A DNA stretch of 64,000 nt from Pontibacter deserti. Its GTDB lineage: Bacteria > Bacteroidota > Bacteroidia > Cytophagales > Hymenobacteraceae. The translations under genes and the position numbers were made by a program. Below, one piece after another: positions 16,970-25,644 of this stretch (position 1 is its first letter; every line of letters begins with the position of its first letter). The stretch lies in NCBI RefSeq assembly GCF_023630255.1, contig NZ_JALPRS010000001.1, positions 1,798,001-1,862,000 on the forward strand, written 5' to 3'. The notes under the pieces are model-generated. The model saw only the letters and a program-made list of their open reading frames with translations, did no database searches and was not told where the DNA came from.

Positions 16970-17557
16970 TTACTTCTTTTGCAGGTTAATAAAAAGCTCA
17001 CGCCCCTGCCGGGGTGTAATAGAGTTATATGCCCGCTCGAAATGTATAAACTTAAAGTATGGCTCAAAGTACTTTTTATACTCATCTGCCGATCCGCCAA
17101 ACGGAGGGCCATCCTGGGTAAAAGTGGTATCGAACAGCAAACCCACCAACTTGCCGCCGGACACCAGTAACACCGCACATTTACGGGCATAAGCAGCACG
17201 CAGGTCCGGGTCCAGTGCACAGAAAAAGGTTTGCTCTATAATCAGGTCATACTCCCCTTTCAGATCAAAGAAATTCTGCAGCAACAAATGGTCTTTCGGG
17301 AAATCTGGCACCCGACCGGCAAAATGCTCTAAAGGTGCCGGTGCTACATCCGCAACGTATACGTGTGTAAAGCCCTGCTCAAATAAATATTCAGCTTCAT
17401 AAGCATTGCCACAACCCGGAATAAGTATCCGCAGCTCTTTGTTTGTCAGCTGATCAAAATATGTCTTCAGGGGAGTCGTTATACTTTGGGTATCCCAACC
17501 AGTCTGTTTATTCTGATACCGTTGCTGCCAGTAATTTGCGTTAAAATCTTGTTTCAT
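16970..17557 (-). CDS. Thiopurine S-methyltransferase (TPMT) family protein
   Basis: 195 residues. N-A-N-Y-W-Q-Q-R-Y near the start and T-G-W-D are the TPMT-family entry motif (W--RW--G-TGWD). The SAM motif I-L-I-P-G-C-G-N-A-Y-E-A, then V-A-D-V-A-P-A-P-L and F-F-D-L-K-G-E-Y-D-L-I-I-E-Q-T-F-F-C-A-L follow. Bacterial members methylate small thiols, selenium or tellurium compounds; the natural substrate here is unknown. 56 bp upstream of kdsA on the same strand, so the two may be co-transcribed. Confidence 0.85.
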   Translation of the reverse strand: MKQDFNANYWQQRYQNKQTGWDTQSITTPLKTYFDQLTNKELRILIPGCGNAYEAEYLFEQGFTHVYVADVAPAPLEHFAGRVPDFPKDHLLLQNFFDLKGEYDLIIEQTFFCALDPDLRAAYARKCAVLLVSGGKLVGLLFDTTFTQDGPPFGGSADEYKKYFEPYFKFIHFERAYNSITPRQGRELFINLQKK

Positions 17558-17561
17558 GAGG

Positions 17562-17593
17562 TTGAGATATATAATGCAAAAGTCTTATATTTG
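17562..17593 (+). promoter_or_regulatory. Bacteroidota promoter for the coiled-coil protein gene
   Basis: TTG (17562-17564), 21-nt spacer, then TATATTTG (17586-17593): a full -33/-7 match. The expected transcription start is about 60 nt before the ATG at 17654, and this argues for that start over any upstream in-frame one. Confidence 0.7.
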
Positions 17594-17653
17594 ATACTTA
17601 TAGAAAGCCTAAAGTATACACATTGGCTTAAAAACAAAAAACAATCTATACTT

Positions 17654-18595
17654 ATGTCGACGAACACACCCGAGAACAGAGGTAACAAAAAACTCTTGAT
17701 TGTAGGTTTTATCGTAATCCTGACCAGTATAAATGGTATCCTGCTTTACATGAACTACCAGAAAAAGGAGAAAGCGGAAGAGCAGGAGGAAGTGATTCGG
17801 GTGAAAAACACGGAGTTAGAGAACCAGATTAAAGTATACGAAGCCCTTAAAGCTGATTTTGAACGCCAGAGCCAGGAACTACAGGCGATGGGTCTTGAGA
17901 ATGATTCGCTTGAGTCTAAGATTGCTGCCATTACCGCCGACCTGGAAAAACTACGTGGTTTCCGTACCAGCAGCTACAGCCTGGCCGACCAGCGAAAGTT
18001 CCGAGAGAGAGCTAAAGCTTTTGAGCAGCAGCTGGTTGAAAAAGACAGAGAGATTGTGAAGCTGAAAGAGGATAATGAGGTATTGTTTACAGAGAATACT
18101 TCCCTGAAAACAACACAGAACAAGCTTTCGGATAGCCTTACCACCATGAAGTCGACAAACCAGAACCTGACAGAAAAGGTAAAACTGGCATCGCGACTGG
18201 AAGCCAAGAACATCAGCGTAAACGTGGTGAACCAGCGTGGCAAAGAAAAAGACGACAACGATAATGAGTTCAGAGCCAAAACTGTAGACAAGATAAAAGT
18301 TGCTTTTAACCTGGGCCAGAACGACGTAGCTCCTAAAGAGCCTAAAACCATTTACATGCGCCTGATAGAACCAGACGGAGCAGCTTTATATAACCTTGCT
18401 ACGGGTGCAGGTACGTTCCAGATTGATGGCGAAGACATGTACTATACTGCCAAGCGTGACATCGTTTTCGATAACACGCAACAGCAGGTAAGTTATGTAT
18501 ATGATAAAAATGCTGCTTATAAGAAAGGTCAGCATACTATAGAACTCTATGCTGATGGTTTCCTGATTGGCAGAACGTCTTTTATACTGAAATAA
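17654..18595 (+). CDS. Single-pass membrane protein with long coiled coil
   Basis: 313 residues from the ATG at 17654 (M-S-T-N-T-P-E-N-R-G). The open frame extends upstream but the promoter just upstream places transcription start inside that extension. One membrane helix (about 14-33, L-I-V-G-F-I-V-I-L-T-S-I) is followed by an E/K/Q-rich heptad region to about residue 190 and a C-terminal strand-rich domain of about 110 residues. Not recognised as a named family. Topology inferred: short cytosolic N-terminus, periplasmic coiled coil. Possibly an envelope spacer or scaffold. Confidence 0.7.
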   Translation: MSTNTPENRGNKKLLIVGFIVILTSINGILLYMNYQKKEKAEEQEEVIRVKNTELENQIKVYEALKADFERQSQELQAMGLENDSLESKIAAITADLEKLRGFRTSSYSLADQRKFRERAKAFEQQLVEKDREIVKLKEDNEVLFTENTSLKTTQNKLSDSLTTMKSTNQNLTEKVKLASRLEAKNISVNVVNQRGKEKDDNDNEFRAKTVDKIKVAFNLGQNDVAPKEPKTIYMRLIEPDGAALYNLATGAGTFQIDGEDMYYTAKRDIVFDNTQQQVSYVYDKNAAYKKGQHTIELYADGFLIGRTSFILK

Positions 18596-18614
18596 GAGAC
18601 AGTTTAACTTATAG

Positions 18615-18648
18615 AAAAGCCCCTGCATCAGTAGGGGCTTTTTTATTT
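18615..18648 (+). terminator. Terminator of the coiled-coil protein gene
   Basis: Perfect 10-bp arms AAAAGCCCCT and AGGGGCTTTT with an 8-nt loop and a T-run. Confidence 0.9.
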
Positions 18649-18721
18649 TAATGGACTTTATACCTTATTTCCTGCTAAGCCTTTAAAGTATAGCTATACT
18701 TCCCGGTAAGCGTACAGGTAT

Positions 18722-18755
18722 AAAAAAAGCCCCTTCCTCAGGAAGGGGTCTTAGT
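18722..18755 (-). terminator. Terminator of cphA
   Basis: Read on the minus strand: ACCCCTTCC/GGAAGGGG-type stem followed by seven T. It lies 40 nt past the cphA stop. Confidence 0.85.
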
Positions 18756-18794
18756 CCATCGTTCACAAGTCAATAGCGCTAACAAACGTATAGT

Positions 18795-21422
18795 TTATTC
18801 AACTAGCATTTTTCTGTCCTGAATTACTTTAAAGCTTTCTACCATTCTCACCGATTCTGAGATGTCTTCTGTAAAGATGGCTACAAAAGAATCAGGTTGG
18901 GCATGCTCCAGAGCATAGGCAATAGCACGCATCTCTTCAGGTATAAGCTTAACTGGTTTTCCCGGGCTGGCATCTTCTATACCACGCATCAGGGGCTCAA
19001 TTATCTCTTCGGCAGTTCTGCCACGCAGGTCGTTATCTAAACGCACAATTACTTCATGAAAAATATTTCCGGCTACCACACCTAACTCATAGAAGTCTTC
19101 TGTACGGCGGTCGCCTACCCCGGCAATAATCCCGACTTTATGGGTGGCTTCCAGGCTATCTACAAACTCTCCAATAGCCTTCATGCCACCTACGTTATGA
19201 GCGTAATCAACCAATACCTCGAAATGTGGGAACTTGAACAAGTTCATTCGACCCGGTGTTTTAGAAGGCGATGGAATAAATGTTCTGAGCGAAGTTTTTA
19301 TTTCCTCAATCTCGAAATGAGAGATATAGCCTGCCAGCGTTGCCGCCAGAATGTTTTCAATATTGAATTTAGCACGTCCGCCAAAAGTTAACGGTACATC
19401 GGCTACGCGATCGATACGGATCTTATAGCTGTTCTTAAAGATGGAAATATACCCATTCTCAAACACAGCAGCCAGACCGCCCTTTGCAATATGCTTTAAG
19501 ATGCGCGGGTTGTTCTCATCCATACTAAAGAAAGCCACTTTACACTGTAGCCCTTCAGCCATTGCATAAACCAGGTCATCATCGGCATTTAGTACAGCAT
19601 AACCATCCGGGCTTACACTTTTCGGTATTACCGCTTTCACCTGTGCCAGCTCTTCTAACGTATGAATATCACGCAGACCAAGATGGTCGGAACTTACGTT
19701 GGTTACAATACCTATATCGCATTGCTGGAAGCCCAGCCCCGAACGGAGTAGGCCACCACGAGCACACTCCAGAACGGCAAAGTTTACAGTAGGGTCTTTT
19801 AACACAAATTCTGCACTAAAAGCACCAGTTGTGTCGCCTTTCTCCAGCAACTTATCCTGAATGTATATTCCATCGGTGGTAGTATACCCTACCTGATACC
19901 CTTTGTGCTTTACCATGTGCGCAATGAGGCGCGTAGTAGTTGTCTTACCGTTTGTTCCGGTTACTGCGATTATCGGGATTCGGGCTGGCCTGCCATGCGG
20001 GAACAGCATGTCTACAACAGGCTCTGCCACGTTACGAGGTAGGCCATATGTTGGAGAAATATGCATTCTGAAACCTGGGGCAGCGTTTACTTCCAGCACA
20101 GCACCCCGGGTTTCATTCAGGGGTATGGCAATGTCTGTAGTCATTATATCAATACCACAAATATCCAGACCAATGATTCCGGCTATGCGCTCAGCCATCA
20201 GTATGTTGTAAGGATCAACCAGGTCGGTAACATCAGTGGCTGTGCCCCCGGTGCTTATATTAGCTGTACTTTTAAGATAGATCTCCTCTCCTGCCGGCAC
20301 CACTGATTGTGTGGTAAGGCCCATGTTCTTCAGCAGATTCTTGGTATGCTGATCGATCTTGATTTTGGTTAGTACTTTCTCGTGACCAATACCACGTCTC
20401 GGATCTTTATTCTCTTTATCTATAAGCTGTTTTATAGTTGATACGCCATCGCCTGTAACCATAGCAGGTGTGCGCTTGGCAGCTGCTACAAACTTGCCAT
20501 TGATCACCAGTAATCTGAAATCGAAGCCGGTTACAAATTGCTCTACTATAACACCCTGAGAATACTTACGTGCTTCTGCAAAGCCTTTTTTTGCATCAAC
20601 CAGATTTGTGATATTGATGGTGGCACCTTTACCATGATTACCGTCCAGTGGTTTAGTTACCAACGGGAAGCCAAGCCAGGTGGTAGCACGGCGTAGTTCT
20701 TCGTGTGAATAAACGGTAGTACCTTTTGGTACAGGTATACCGGCATCGCTTAACAGATCTTTAGTGGCATTCTTATCACCGGCAATTTCTACAGCAAAGC
20801 AGGCAGTGCTACACGTCATGGTAGCCTGTATACGCTTCTGATACTTTCCGTATCCTAGTTGTATCAGCGAGTGCCGGTCCAGGCGGATATAAGGTATCCC
20901 GCGGCTTACTGCTTCTGAAACTATAGAGTAAGTACTTGGCCCGAAATATTCGTCTTCACGTATCTGGTGCAGGCGCTCCAGGTCATCCCATAACCTATAC
21001 TTATCACCTTTTATAAGTGCCTCTGAAATACGAACGGCTGCATGGGCCGCATGTTCTCCTGCCCTTTCTTCCTGGTACGAGAAAATTACAAATACATGGT
21101 TCTCGTCGCGTGATGGGTAGCAGCGGCCGTATCCACTTTCCATACCGGCCATTGTTTGTAGTTCCAGGGCAATATGCTGTACCACATGCCCGAAAGTGGT
21201 ACCTTCTTCCACCATTTTAAAGAATCCACCTTCCACTCCTTCTAAAGACCGGTGGCTTTGCATGCCCGGAAACATTTTGCGAAGGCGGTTATTAAAGTTA
21301 GGGATATCAGAAGTTAATGTGTTTCCCAGTTCTACCAGATCGAGTTTGAGAACAATGATTTTAGGGTGTTTAACGGACCAGTAATTCGGGCCGCGCATTA
21401 CACGTAGGTCTACTATTTTCAT
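18795..21422 (-). CDS. cphA: Cyanophycin synthetase
   Basis: 875 residues, standard CphA1 length and order: an N-terminal region (1-160), an ATP-grasp ligase (about 200-480; L-G-F-P-L-V-T-K-P-L-D-G-N-H-G-K-G, I-V-E-Q-F-V-T-G, L-E-V-N-A-A-P-G-F) and a Mur-ligase-like half (about 485-875) whose P-loop is V-T-G-T-N-G-K-T-T-T-T. Also present are the Mur motifs F-A-V-L-E-C-A-R-G-G and V-D-Y-A-H-N. It polymerises Asp and Arg into cyanophycin, a nitrogen reserve, using ATP. No cyanophycinase (cphB) or cphA2 gene is in the window. Single-gene unit with its own terminator. Confidence 0.95.
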   Translation of the reverse strand: MKIVDLRVMRGPNYWSVKHPKIIVLKLDLVELGNTLTSDIPNFNNRLRKMFPGMQSHRSLEGVEGGFFKMVEEGTTFGHVVQHIALELQTMAGMESGYGRCYPSRDENHVFVIFSYQEERAGEHAAHAAVRISEALIKGDKYRLWDDLERLHQIREDEYFGPSTYSIVSEAVSRGIPYIRLDRHSLIQLGYGKYQKRIQATMTCSTACFAVEIAGDKNATKDLLSDAGIPVPKGTTVYSHEELRRATTWLGFPLVTKPLDGNHGKGATINITNLVDAKKGFAEARKYSQGVIVEQFVTGFDFRLLVINGKFVAAAKRTPAMVTGDGVSTIKQLIDKENKDPRRGIGHEKVLTKIKIDQHTKNLLKNMGLTTQSVVPAGEEIYLKSTANISTGGTATDVTDLVDPYNILMAERIAGIIGLDICGIDIMTTDIAIPLNETRGAVLEVNAAPGFRMHISPTYGLPRNVAEPVVDMLFPHGRPARIPIIAVTGTNGKTTTTRLIAHMVKHKGYQVGYTTTDGIYIQDKLLEKGDTTGAFSAEFVLKDPTVNFAVLECARGGLLRSGLGFQQCDIGIVTNVSSDHLGLRDIHTLEELAQVKAVIPKSVSPDGYAVLNADDDLVYAMAEGLQCKVAFFSMDENNPRILKHIAKGGLAAVFENGYISIFKNSYKIRIDRVADVPLTFGGRAKFNIENILAATLAGYISHFEIEEIKTSLRTFIPSPSKTPGRMNLFKFPHFEVLVDYAHNVGGMKAIGEFVDSLEATHKVGIIAGVGDRRTEDFYELGVVAGNIFHEVIVRLDNDLRGRTAEEIIEPLMRGIEDASPGKPVKLIPEEMRAIAYALEHAQPDSFVAIFTEDISESVRMVESFKVIQDRKMLVE

Positions 21423-21781
21423 GTATGTGGTACTCGTAAAGTAGTTTTAGTTATATCAGCAGAAGTAACCTTAATATCACACCTTATTGTATTACAAACT
21501 CCTGTGCTTATTTCACGACTCAGAAAATGCAATTATGTGATCACTTGCATGGCCTCTGAAACTTATTTTGAAGGTTTATTTTGGTTTATGGCTTAGTTCA
21601 TTACGATGAAACAGTACAAAAGATTAGCTTATAAATAAAAAAAGAATACTATATTTTATACTTACAGTTAAGTAACAGACATAGAGACAGATAAAGCAGG
21701 AAGGTGCTAAAACAGCAGATGGGTAGAGATAAAAACAAAATGCCCCAGCTACTTTAAGTATAGCTGGGGCATTCTAGTAAG
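21423..21781. other. Gap between cphA and tRNA-Cys
   Basis: About 360 bp holding the cphA upstream region (no clear TAnnTTTG box found) and the tRNA-Cys terminator. No other gene or repeat is recognised. Confidence 0.5.
21731..21771 (-). terminator. Terminator of tRNA-Cys
   Basis: Arms TGCCCCAGCTA (21741-21751) and TAGCTGGGGCA (21761-21771) are perfect complements; on the minus strand they are followed by TTTTGTTTTT. The loop contains the AAGTATA word. Confidence 0.85.
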
Positions 21782-21852
21782 AGGTAACGAGCGGATTCGA
21801 ACCGCTGTAGCAGCTTTTGCAGAGCTGAGCCTAGCCACTCGGCCACGTTACC
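21782..21852 (-). tRNA. tRNA-Cys (anticodon GCA)
   Basis: 71 nt on the minus strand. The 7-bp acceptor stem GGTAACG/CGTTACC is perfect and the discriminator base is U, as in tRNA-Cys. Anticodon stem CAGCT/AGCTG encloses the loop C-T-GCA-A-A, giving anticodon GCA. The T arm reads GCGGTTCGAATCCGC. The 3' CCA is not encoded. A full promoter and a terminator flank it, so it is a stand-alone unit. Confidence 0.95.
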
Positions 21853-21865
21853 GTGATTGGGAGTG

Positions 21866-21895
21866 CAAATATACAAATCTGAGTATACTTGTCAA
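21866..21895 (-). promoter_or_regulatory. Promoter of tRNA-Cys
   Basis: Minus strand: TTG (21895-21893), 19-nt spacer, TATATTTG (21873-21866), ending 13 nt before the mature tRNA 5' end. Full match to the Bacteroidota sigma-A type. Confidence 0.8.
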
Positions 21896-21940
21896 ACTAT
21901 AGAAGGTTATTTTTTAACATTAATAAATTTTTAGTCATGC

Positions 21941-22474
21941 TTATACTTCCAACCGTCTTGCTTTACCAATTAAGTTAAGTAACGAGACTATAAAATCAGG
22001 TGGGCTAACAGACACAATCTCCTTCGGATACTTTTTCATGAGCATCGACATGTAGGTGATTGTATTAAAATTTGGCTCAAGCTTTTGATGCCCTTGGGCC
22101 GACAGCCTTGCTACAACTTTATTTAAGTCTTTAAAATAGTTATCAAACTGCATGGCAGGAGAATGGGTATTGTATACTTTAGTGATATAATCGGTTGGGT
22201 TTCGAAAAGTATGGGGTATACCTGCAGGCACTGTTATTTCTTCGCCCTGGTGCAAATGATGCCATTCACCGTTAACATTAACCTCTATCTGCCCTTCAAG
22301 TACACGGTATGTTTCCTGCGCTTCAGGATGCAGATGCACGGGCGTACCATCAGCTTGTGGCAATATCTCCCACTCCATCTCCAACGACTGTCCCTTGGTT
22401 TCTTCTGCCGTACGGATTATCCGAAGAATCATTCCGATAGGGGTAAGATCTAGCGTTTGAGTAGGGTGCGGCAT
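21941..22474 (-). CDS. Cupin-domain protein
   Basis: 177 residues. The conserved cupin motif 1 is V-H-L-H-P-E-A-Q-E-T-Y-R-V-L-E-G (two His and Glu as metal ligands) and motif 2 is E-I-T-V-P-A-G-I-P-H-T-F-R-N-P (third His), spaced as in small single-domain cupins. The C-terminal 60 residues (after N-Y-F-K-D-L) are helical and end A-R-R-L-E-V. No signal peptide. Function cannot be narrowed further: such proteins range from isomerases to oxygenases and sensors. Stand-alone on the minus strand. Confidence 0.8.
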   Translation of the reverse strand: MPHPTQTLDLTPIGMILRIIRTAEETKGQSLEMEWEILPQADGTPVHLHPEAQETYRVLEGQIEVNVNGEWHHLHQGEEITVPAGIPHTFRNPTDYITKVYNTHSPAMQFDNYFKDLNKVVARLSAQGHQKLEPNFNTITYMSMLMKKYPKEIVSVSPPDFIVSLLNLIGKARRLEV

Positions 22475-22610
22475 AGGCTCAGGTCAAGGGTTTGCAGAGT
22501 TAAAGCATAGTGCTGGCCTATAAGTATACTTTAAAGTATAAACCCTATATACCACTTCCTTAAATATACTATTTTTTATATAAATTGTTACAAAATATAA
22601 ATTATAGGTA

Positions 22611-22645
22611 TAAAAAAAGCCCCGGATCGCTCCGGGGCTTTTTGC
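22611..22645 (-). terminator. Terminator of rpsA
   Basis: Perfect arms AAGCCCCGGA and TCCGGGGCTT with a 4-nt loop; on the minus strand a run of seven T follows. Confidence 0.9.
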
Positions 22646-22663
22646 TATGTAACAAGCTTATTA

Positions 22664-24544
22664 CTAAGCGTTGCTCTCTTCTTCAGAAGCTTCTTCGTCA
22701 GAACCTTTTGCTTTTTTAGCAGCAGCTTCTAACTTTTTAACACCAGCTTCTTTCTCATTCTCCATCATTTGCTCTTTCAGGGCAGAAAGGGCATCCAGGT
22801 CGCCAAGAGTAGATTTGTTTTCTACTTCTTTTGGAGCCTTAGGAGCTTTCTCTTTCTTCTCACCAGCAACTGGAGCTTTCTTAGTAGCTTTCGCTACACG
22901 GGCTGCATCAGCGCTTTCAGTGTGAGTAGCTGTATGAGAAAGGATGATCTTACGATCTTCTTTAGAGAACTCAGTTACTTTAAAGTCAAGGCTCTCGCCT
23001 GCTTCAACCTGAGAACCGTCTTCTTTCGTTAACGCTTTAGGGAAAGCAAAACCTTCGATACCGTAAGGCAACTCAAGAACTGCACCACGCTCAGACTTCT
23101 CGATTACAGTAGCTTTATGTACTGAACCGATGTTGAATACTGACTCGAAAGTATCCCAAGGGTTCTCTTCAAGCTGCTTGTGCCCTAATGCAAGTCTTCT
23201 GTTAGGAACATCAAGCTCCAGAACAACTACATCAAGGTTTTCACCAACTTTAACAAACTCAGATGGGTGCTTGATCTTCTTAGTCCAGGAAAGGTCAGAA
23301 ACGTGTACAAGACCGTCAACACCTTCTTCAAGCTCTAAGAACAGACCGAAGTTAGTAAGGTTACGAACTACGCCAGTGTGCTTAGTGCCTACTGCATATT
23401 TCGTTAACACATCTTCTTTCGTCCATGGATCTTCAGTAAGCTGCTTAATGCCCAGAGACATTTTGCGCTCTTCTCTGTCAAGTGTCAATACAACTGCCTC
23501 AACCTCGTCGCCTTGCTTAATGAAGTCTTGTGGGTTGCGCAGGTGCTGAGACCATGACATTTCAGAAACGTGGATCAGACCTTCAACGCCTGGCATAAGC
23601 TCAAGGAACGCGCCGTAGTCAGCAACGTTAACGATCTTACCTTTAACTCTAGAACCAACTTCAACCTCAGCAGGAAGCGCATCCCACGGATGTGGAGTAA
23701 GCTGCTTCATACCTAGAGAAATACGCTTCTTGTCATCATCAAAGTCAAGTACTACTACCTGTACTTTCTGATCAAGATTCAATACTTCTTCCGGATGGTT
23801 GATACGGCCCCATGAAATATCTGTAATGTGAAGCAGACCGTCTACGCCACCAAGGTCGATGAACACACCGAAGTTTGTCATGTTCTTGATAACACCTTCC
23901 AGTACCTGACCACGCTCTAAGTTGTTCAGGATAGCTGCACGCTGCTGCTCCAGGTCTTTCTCGATAAGTACTTTGTGAGATACAACCACGTTGTCGAAAG
24001 CGGCGTTGATTTTCACAACTTTCACTTCCATTTTCTTACCTACAAACACATCGAAGTCGCGGATTGGCTTAACGTCGATCTGAGAACCTGGTAAGAACGC
24101 TTCAACACCATAAAGGTCCATGATAAGACCACCTTTGGTTCTTCTCTTAACAATGCCTTCAAGAATAGTATCATTCTCAAGTGCATCGTAGATTTTAGCC
24201 CAGGCAGAAACGATTTTCGCTTTCTTGCGAGACAAGATAAGCTGACCGTTTGGATCTTCCTGGTCTTCAATAAATACTTCAACTTCGTCACCAATTTTCA
24301 GATCAGGCATGTCTCTGAATTCTGAAGTAGCAACCAAGCCGTCAGATTTGAAACCGATGTTCAGGATCACGTCACGATCAGTGATACCAACAACAGTTCC
24401 TTTAACAACCTCCTGCTCCTGTACGGTAGTCAGGGTGTCGTCATACATTTTTTCCATTTCGGCTTTCTCTTCTTTGCTGTAGCCACCGCCGAAACCTTGA
24501 GACTCAAACTTGTCCCAATCGAAATTTTCTGGAGAATTACTCAT
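22664..24544 (-). CDS. rpsA: 30S ribosomal protein S1
   Basis: 626 residues from the ATG at 24544 (M-S-N-S-P-E-N-F-D-W); a GTG nine codons upstream is possible but less likely. Six S1 RNA-binding repeats run from about residue 45 to 540; four carry very similar cores of the form G-V-D-G-L-(L/V)-H-(I/V)-S-D-(I/L)-S-W. The last 80 residues are Lys/Ala/Glu-rich and probably disordered, as in other Bacteroidota S1 proteins. It helps the 30S subunit bind mRNA, which matters in a phylum with few Shine-Dalgarno sites. Single-gene unit with a clear promoter and terminator. Confidence 0.97.
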   Translation of the reverse strand: MSNSPENFDWDKFESQGFGGGYSKEEKAEMEKMYDDTLTTVQEQEVVKGTVVGITDRDVILNIGFKSDGLVATSEFRDMPDLKIGDEVEVFIEDQEDPNGQLILSRKKAKIVSAWAKIYDALENDTILEGIVKRRTKGGLIMDLYGVEAFLPGSQIDVKPIRDFDVFVGKKMEVKVVKINAAFDNVVVSHKVLIEKDLEQQRAAILNNLERGQVLEGVIKNMTNFGVFIDLGGVDGLLHITDISWGRINHPEEVLNLDQKVQVVVLDFDDDKKRISLGMKQLTPHPWDALPAEVEVGSRVKGKIVNVADYGAFLELMPGVEGLIHVSEMSWSQHLRNPQDFIKQGDEVEAVVLTLDREERKMSLGIKQLTEDPWTKEDVLTKYAVGTKHTGVVRNLTNFGLFLELEEGVDGLVHVSDLSWTKKIKHPSEFVKVGENLDVVVLELDVPNRRLALGHKQLEENPWDTFESVFNIGSVHKATVIEKSERGAVLELPYGIEGFAFPKALTKEDGSQVEAGESLDFKVTEFSKEDRKIILSHTATHTESADAARVAKATKKAPVAGEKKEKAPKAPKEVENKSTLGDLDALSALKEQMMENEKEAGVKKLEAAAKKAKGSDEEASEEESNA

Positions 24545-25061
24545 ATTGTTCTGTTGCTCTGGAGAAGCCACCGGCTTAGAGCAATGGGCCGGTTTGGTTT
24601 AGTTTTACATTTCCTGCTGATTTACAGGTCCATTCACCTGAATGAGCCGCAAAAGTAACTCTTTTTCAGATTAAAAACCAATGCTTATTAAGGGAAAGTA
24701 TAAGTACTGTTAGCTAAAAGAAGTATAAGCTTAGGGAAAGTATAGATTTTATCCCCATCCCGGCTTCCTGATTATAGTTCTATAGTTGGTGTTTTACTTA
24801 CCCCACTCCTCTCTTGAGATGCGACTTACAGCAAGACCATGATTGCATTTATAGGTCTATAGTTACAGTCTATGGGGAACAAGTCACGGCGTTTACTTTC
24901 AGTATTTTGCCAGGATCATTAAGCGAAATGGCTGGTTTAGAATTTAATCATCCGCTTATAATTTTACACTAAAGCTATACTTTACACCAACAAGTAATAC
25001 TTACTGGTTTACTATACTTTATATATAGCAAACTAAATATTTTAGCACAGCTATAGTTACA
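24545..25061. other. Gap upstream of rpsA, about 515 bp
   Basis: Contains the rpsA promoter and 5' leader near 24545-24681. The remaining 380 bp hold no convincing ORF, RNA gene or terminator. It is dense in AAGTATA/TATACTT and CTATAG words (for example 24706, 24721, 24738, 24973, 25014). Confidence 0.6.
24650..24681 (-). promoter_or_regulatory. Promoter of rpsA
   Basis: Minus strand: TTG (24681-24679), 21-nt spacer, TACTTTTG (24657-24650). A full -33/-7 match, giving a leader of roughly 100 nt before the ATG at 24544. Confidence 0.75.
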
Positions 25062-25565
25062 TTATTCCTTCACACCCAGGTACATTCCCCAATCCTGATT
25101 AGCTGGTGTTAGCTGCATTTTAAGGAAATACTGAAGGGATGGCTTTATAGGTTTTTGCATCAGTTTCAGCCCCGCCTCTTCCGGGGTTCTGTCGCCTTTC
25201 CGGATGTTGCAGCGGGAGCACGCCGTAACCAGATTCTGCCAGTTACTCCCTCCTCCCCTGCTTCTGGGCAACAGGTGATCTAAGGTCAGGTTCTTTACAG
25301 TACCGCAGTACTGGCAAGTATAGTTATCCCTACGCATGATGTTATGTCGGCTTAAGGCAATACCATGGTAAGGCACATGCACATAGCGCTGCAACCGGAT
25401 AACAGACGGAACGGGATATACTTTGGAAATAGTGTGGAGCTGCTCAGTTTCCGATTTAGTCACCATTTCAGCTTTATCGAGGTATACGAGCAGGAAGGCC
25501 TTGTGCACCGAGCACACTGCAATGGCACTGAAGTCCTGATTAAGGATGAGAACTTTGTCTTTCAT
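25062..25565 (-). CDS. HNH endonuclease family protein
   Basis: 167 residues from the ATG at 25565 (an in-frame ATG three codons earlier is possible). N-terminal part K-V-L-I-L-N-Q-D-F is the usual lead-in of this chromosomal HNH family. The zinc-linked HNH core follows: C-Q-Y-C-G at about 95, T-L-D-H-L-L-P-R-S-R-G-G, N-L-V-T-A-C-S-R-C-N-I-R-K-G-D-R-T-P. Conserved, stand-alone members of this type are common in Bacteroidota and Cyanobacteria; their biological substrate is unknown. Not associated with a restriction or mobile system here. Confidence 0.88.
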   Translation of the reverse strand: MKDKVLILNQDFSAIAVCSVHKAFLLVYLDKAEMVTKSETEQLHTISKVYPVPSVIRLQRYVHVPYHGIALSRHNIMRRDNYTCQYCGTVKNLTLDHLLPRSRGGGSNWQNLVTACSRCNIRKGDRTPEEAGLKLMQKPIKPSLQYFLKMQLTPANQDWGMYLGVKE

Positions 25566-25644
25566 AGGTTGCACACTGTACTGAACTATAAGCTTCTACG
25601 GAAAAAACCGGCAGCTTACGGTAAAGTTCAATGGAAATAGCAGC

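Noticed and set aside
17486..17653. N-terminal extension of the coiled-coil protein by 56 residues
   Set aside because: It overlaps the divergent TPMT-family gene, and the promoter at 17562-17593 lies inside it; the ATG at 17654 fits better.
25062..25565. HNH protein as part of a homing or phage-defence system
   Set aside because: It is a stand-alone conserved chromosomal family with no methylase, intron or phage genes nearby.
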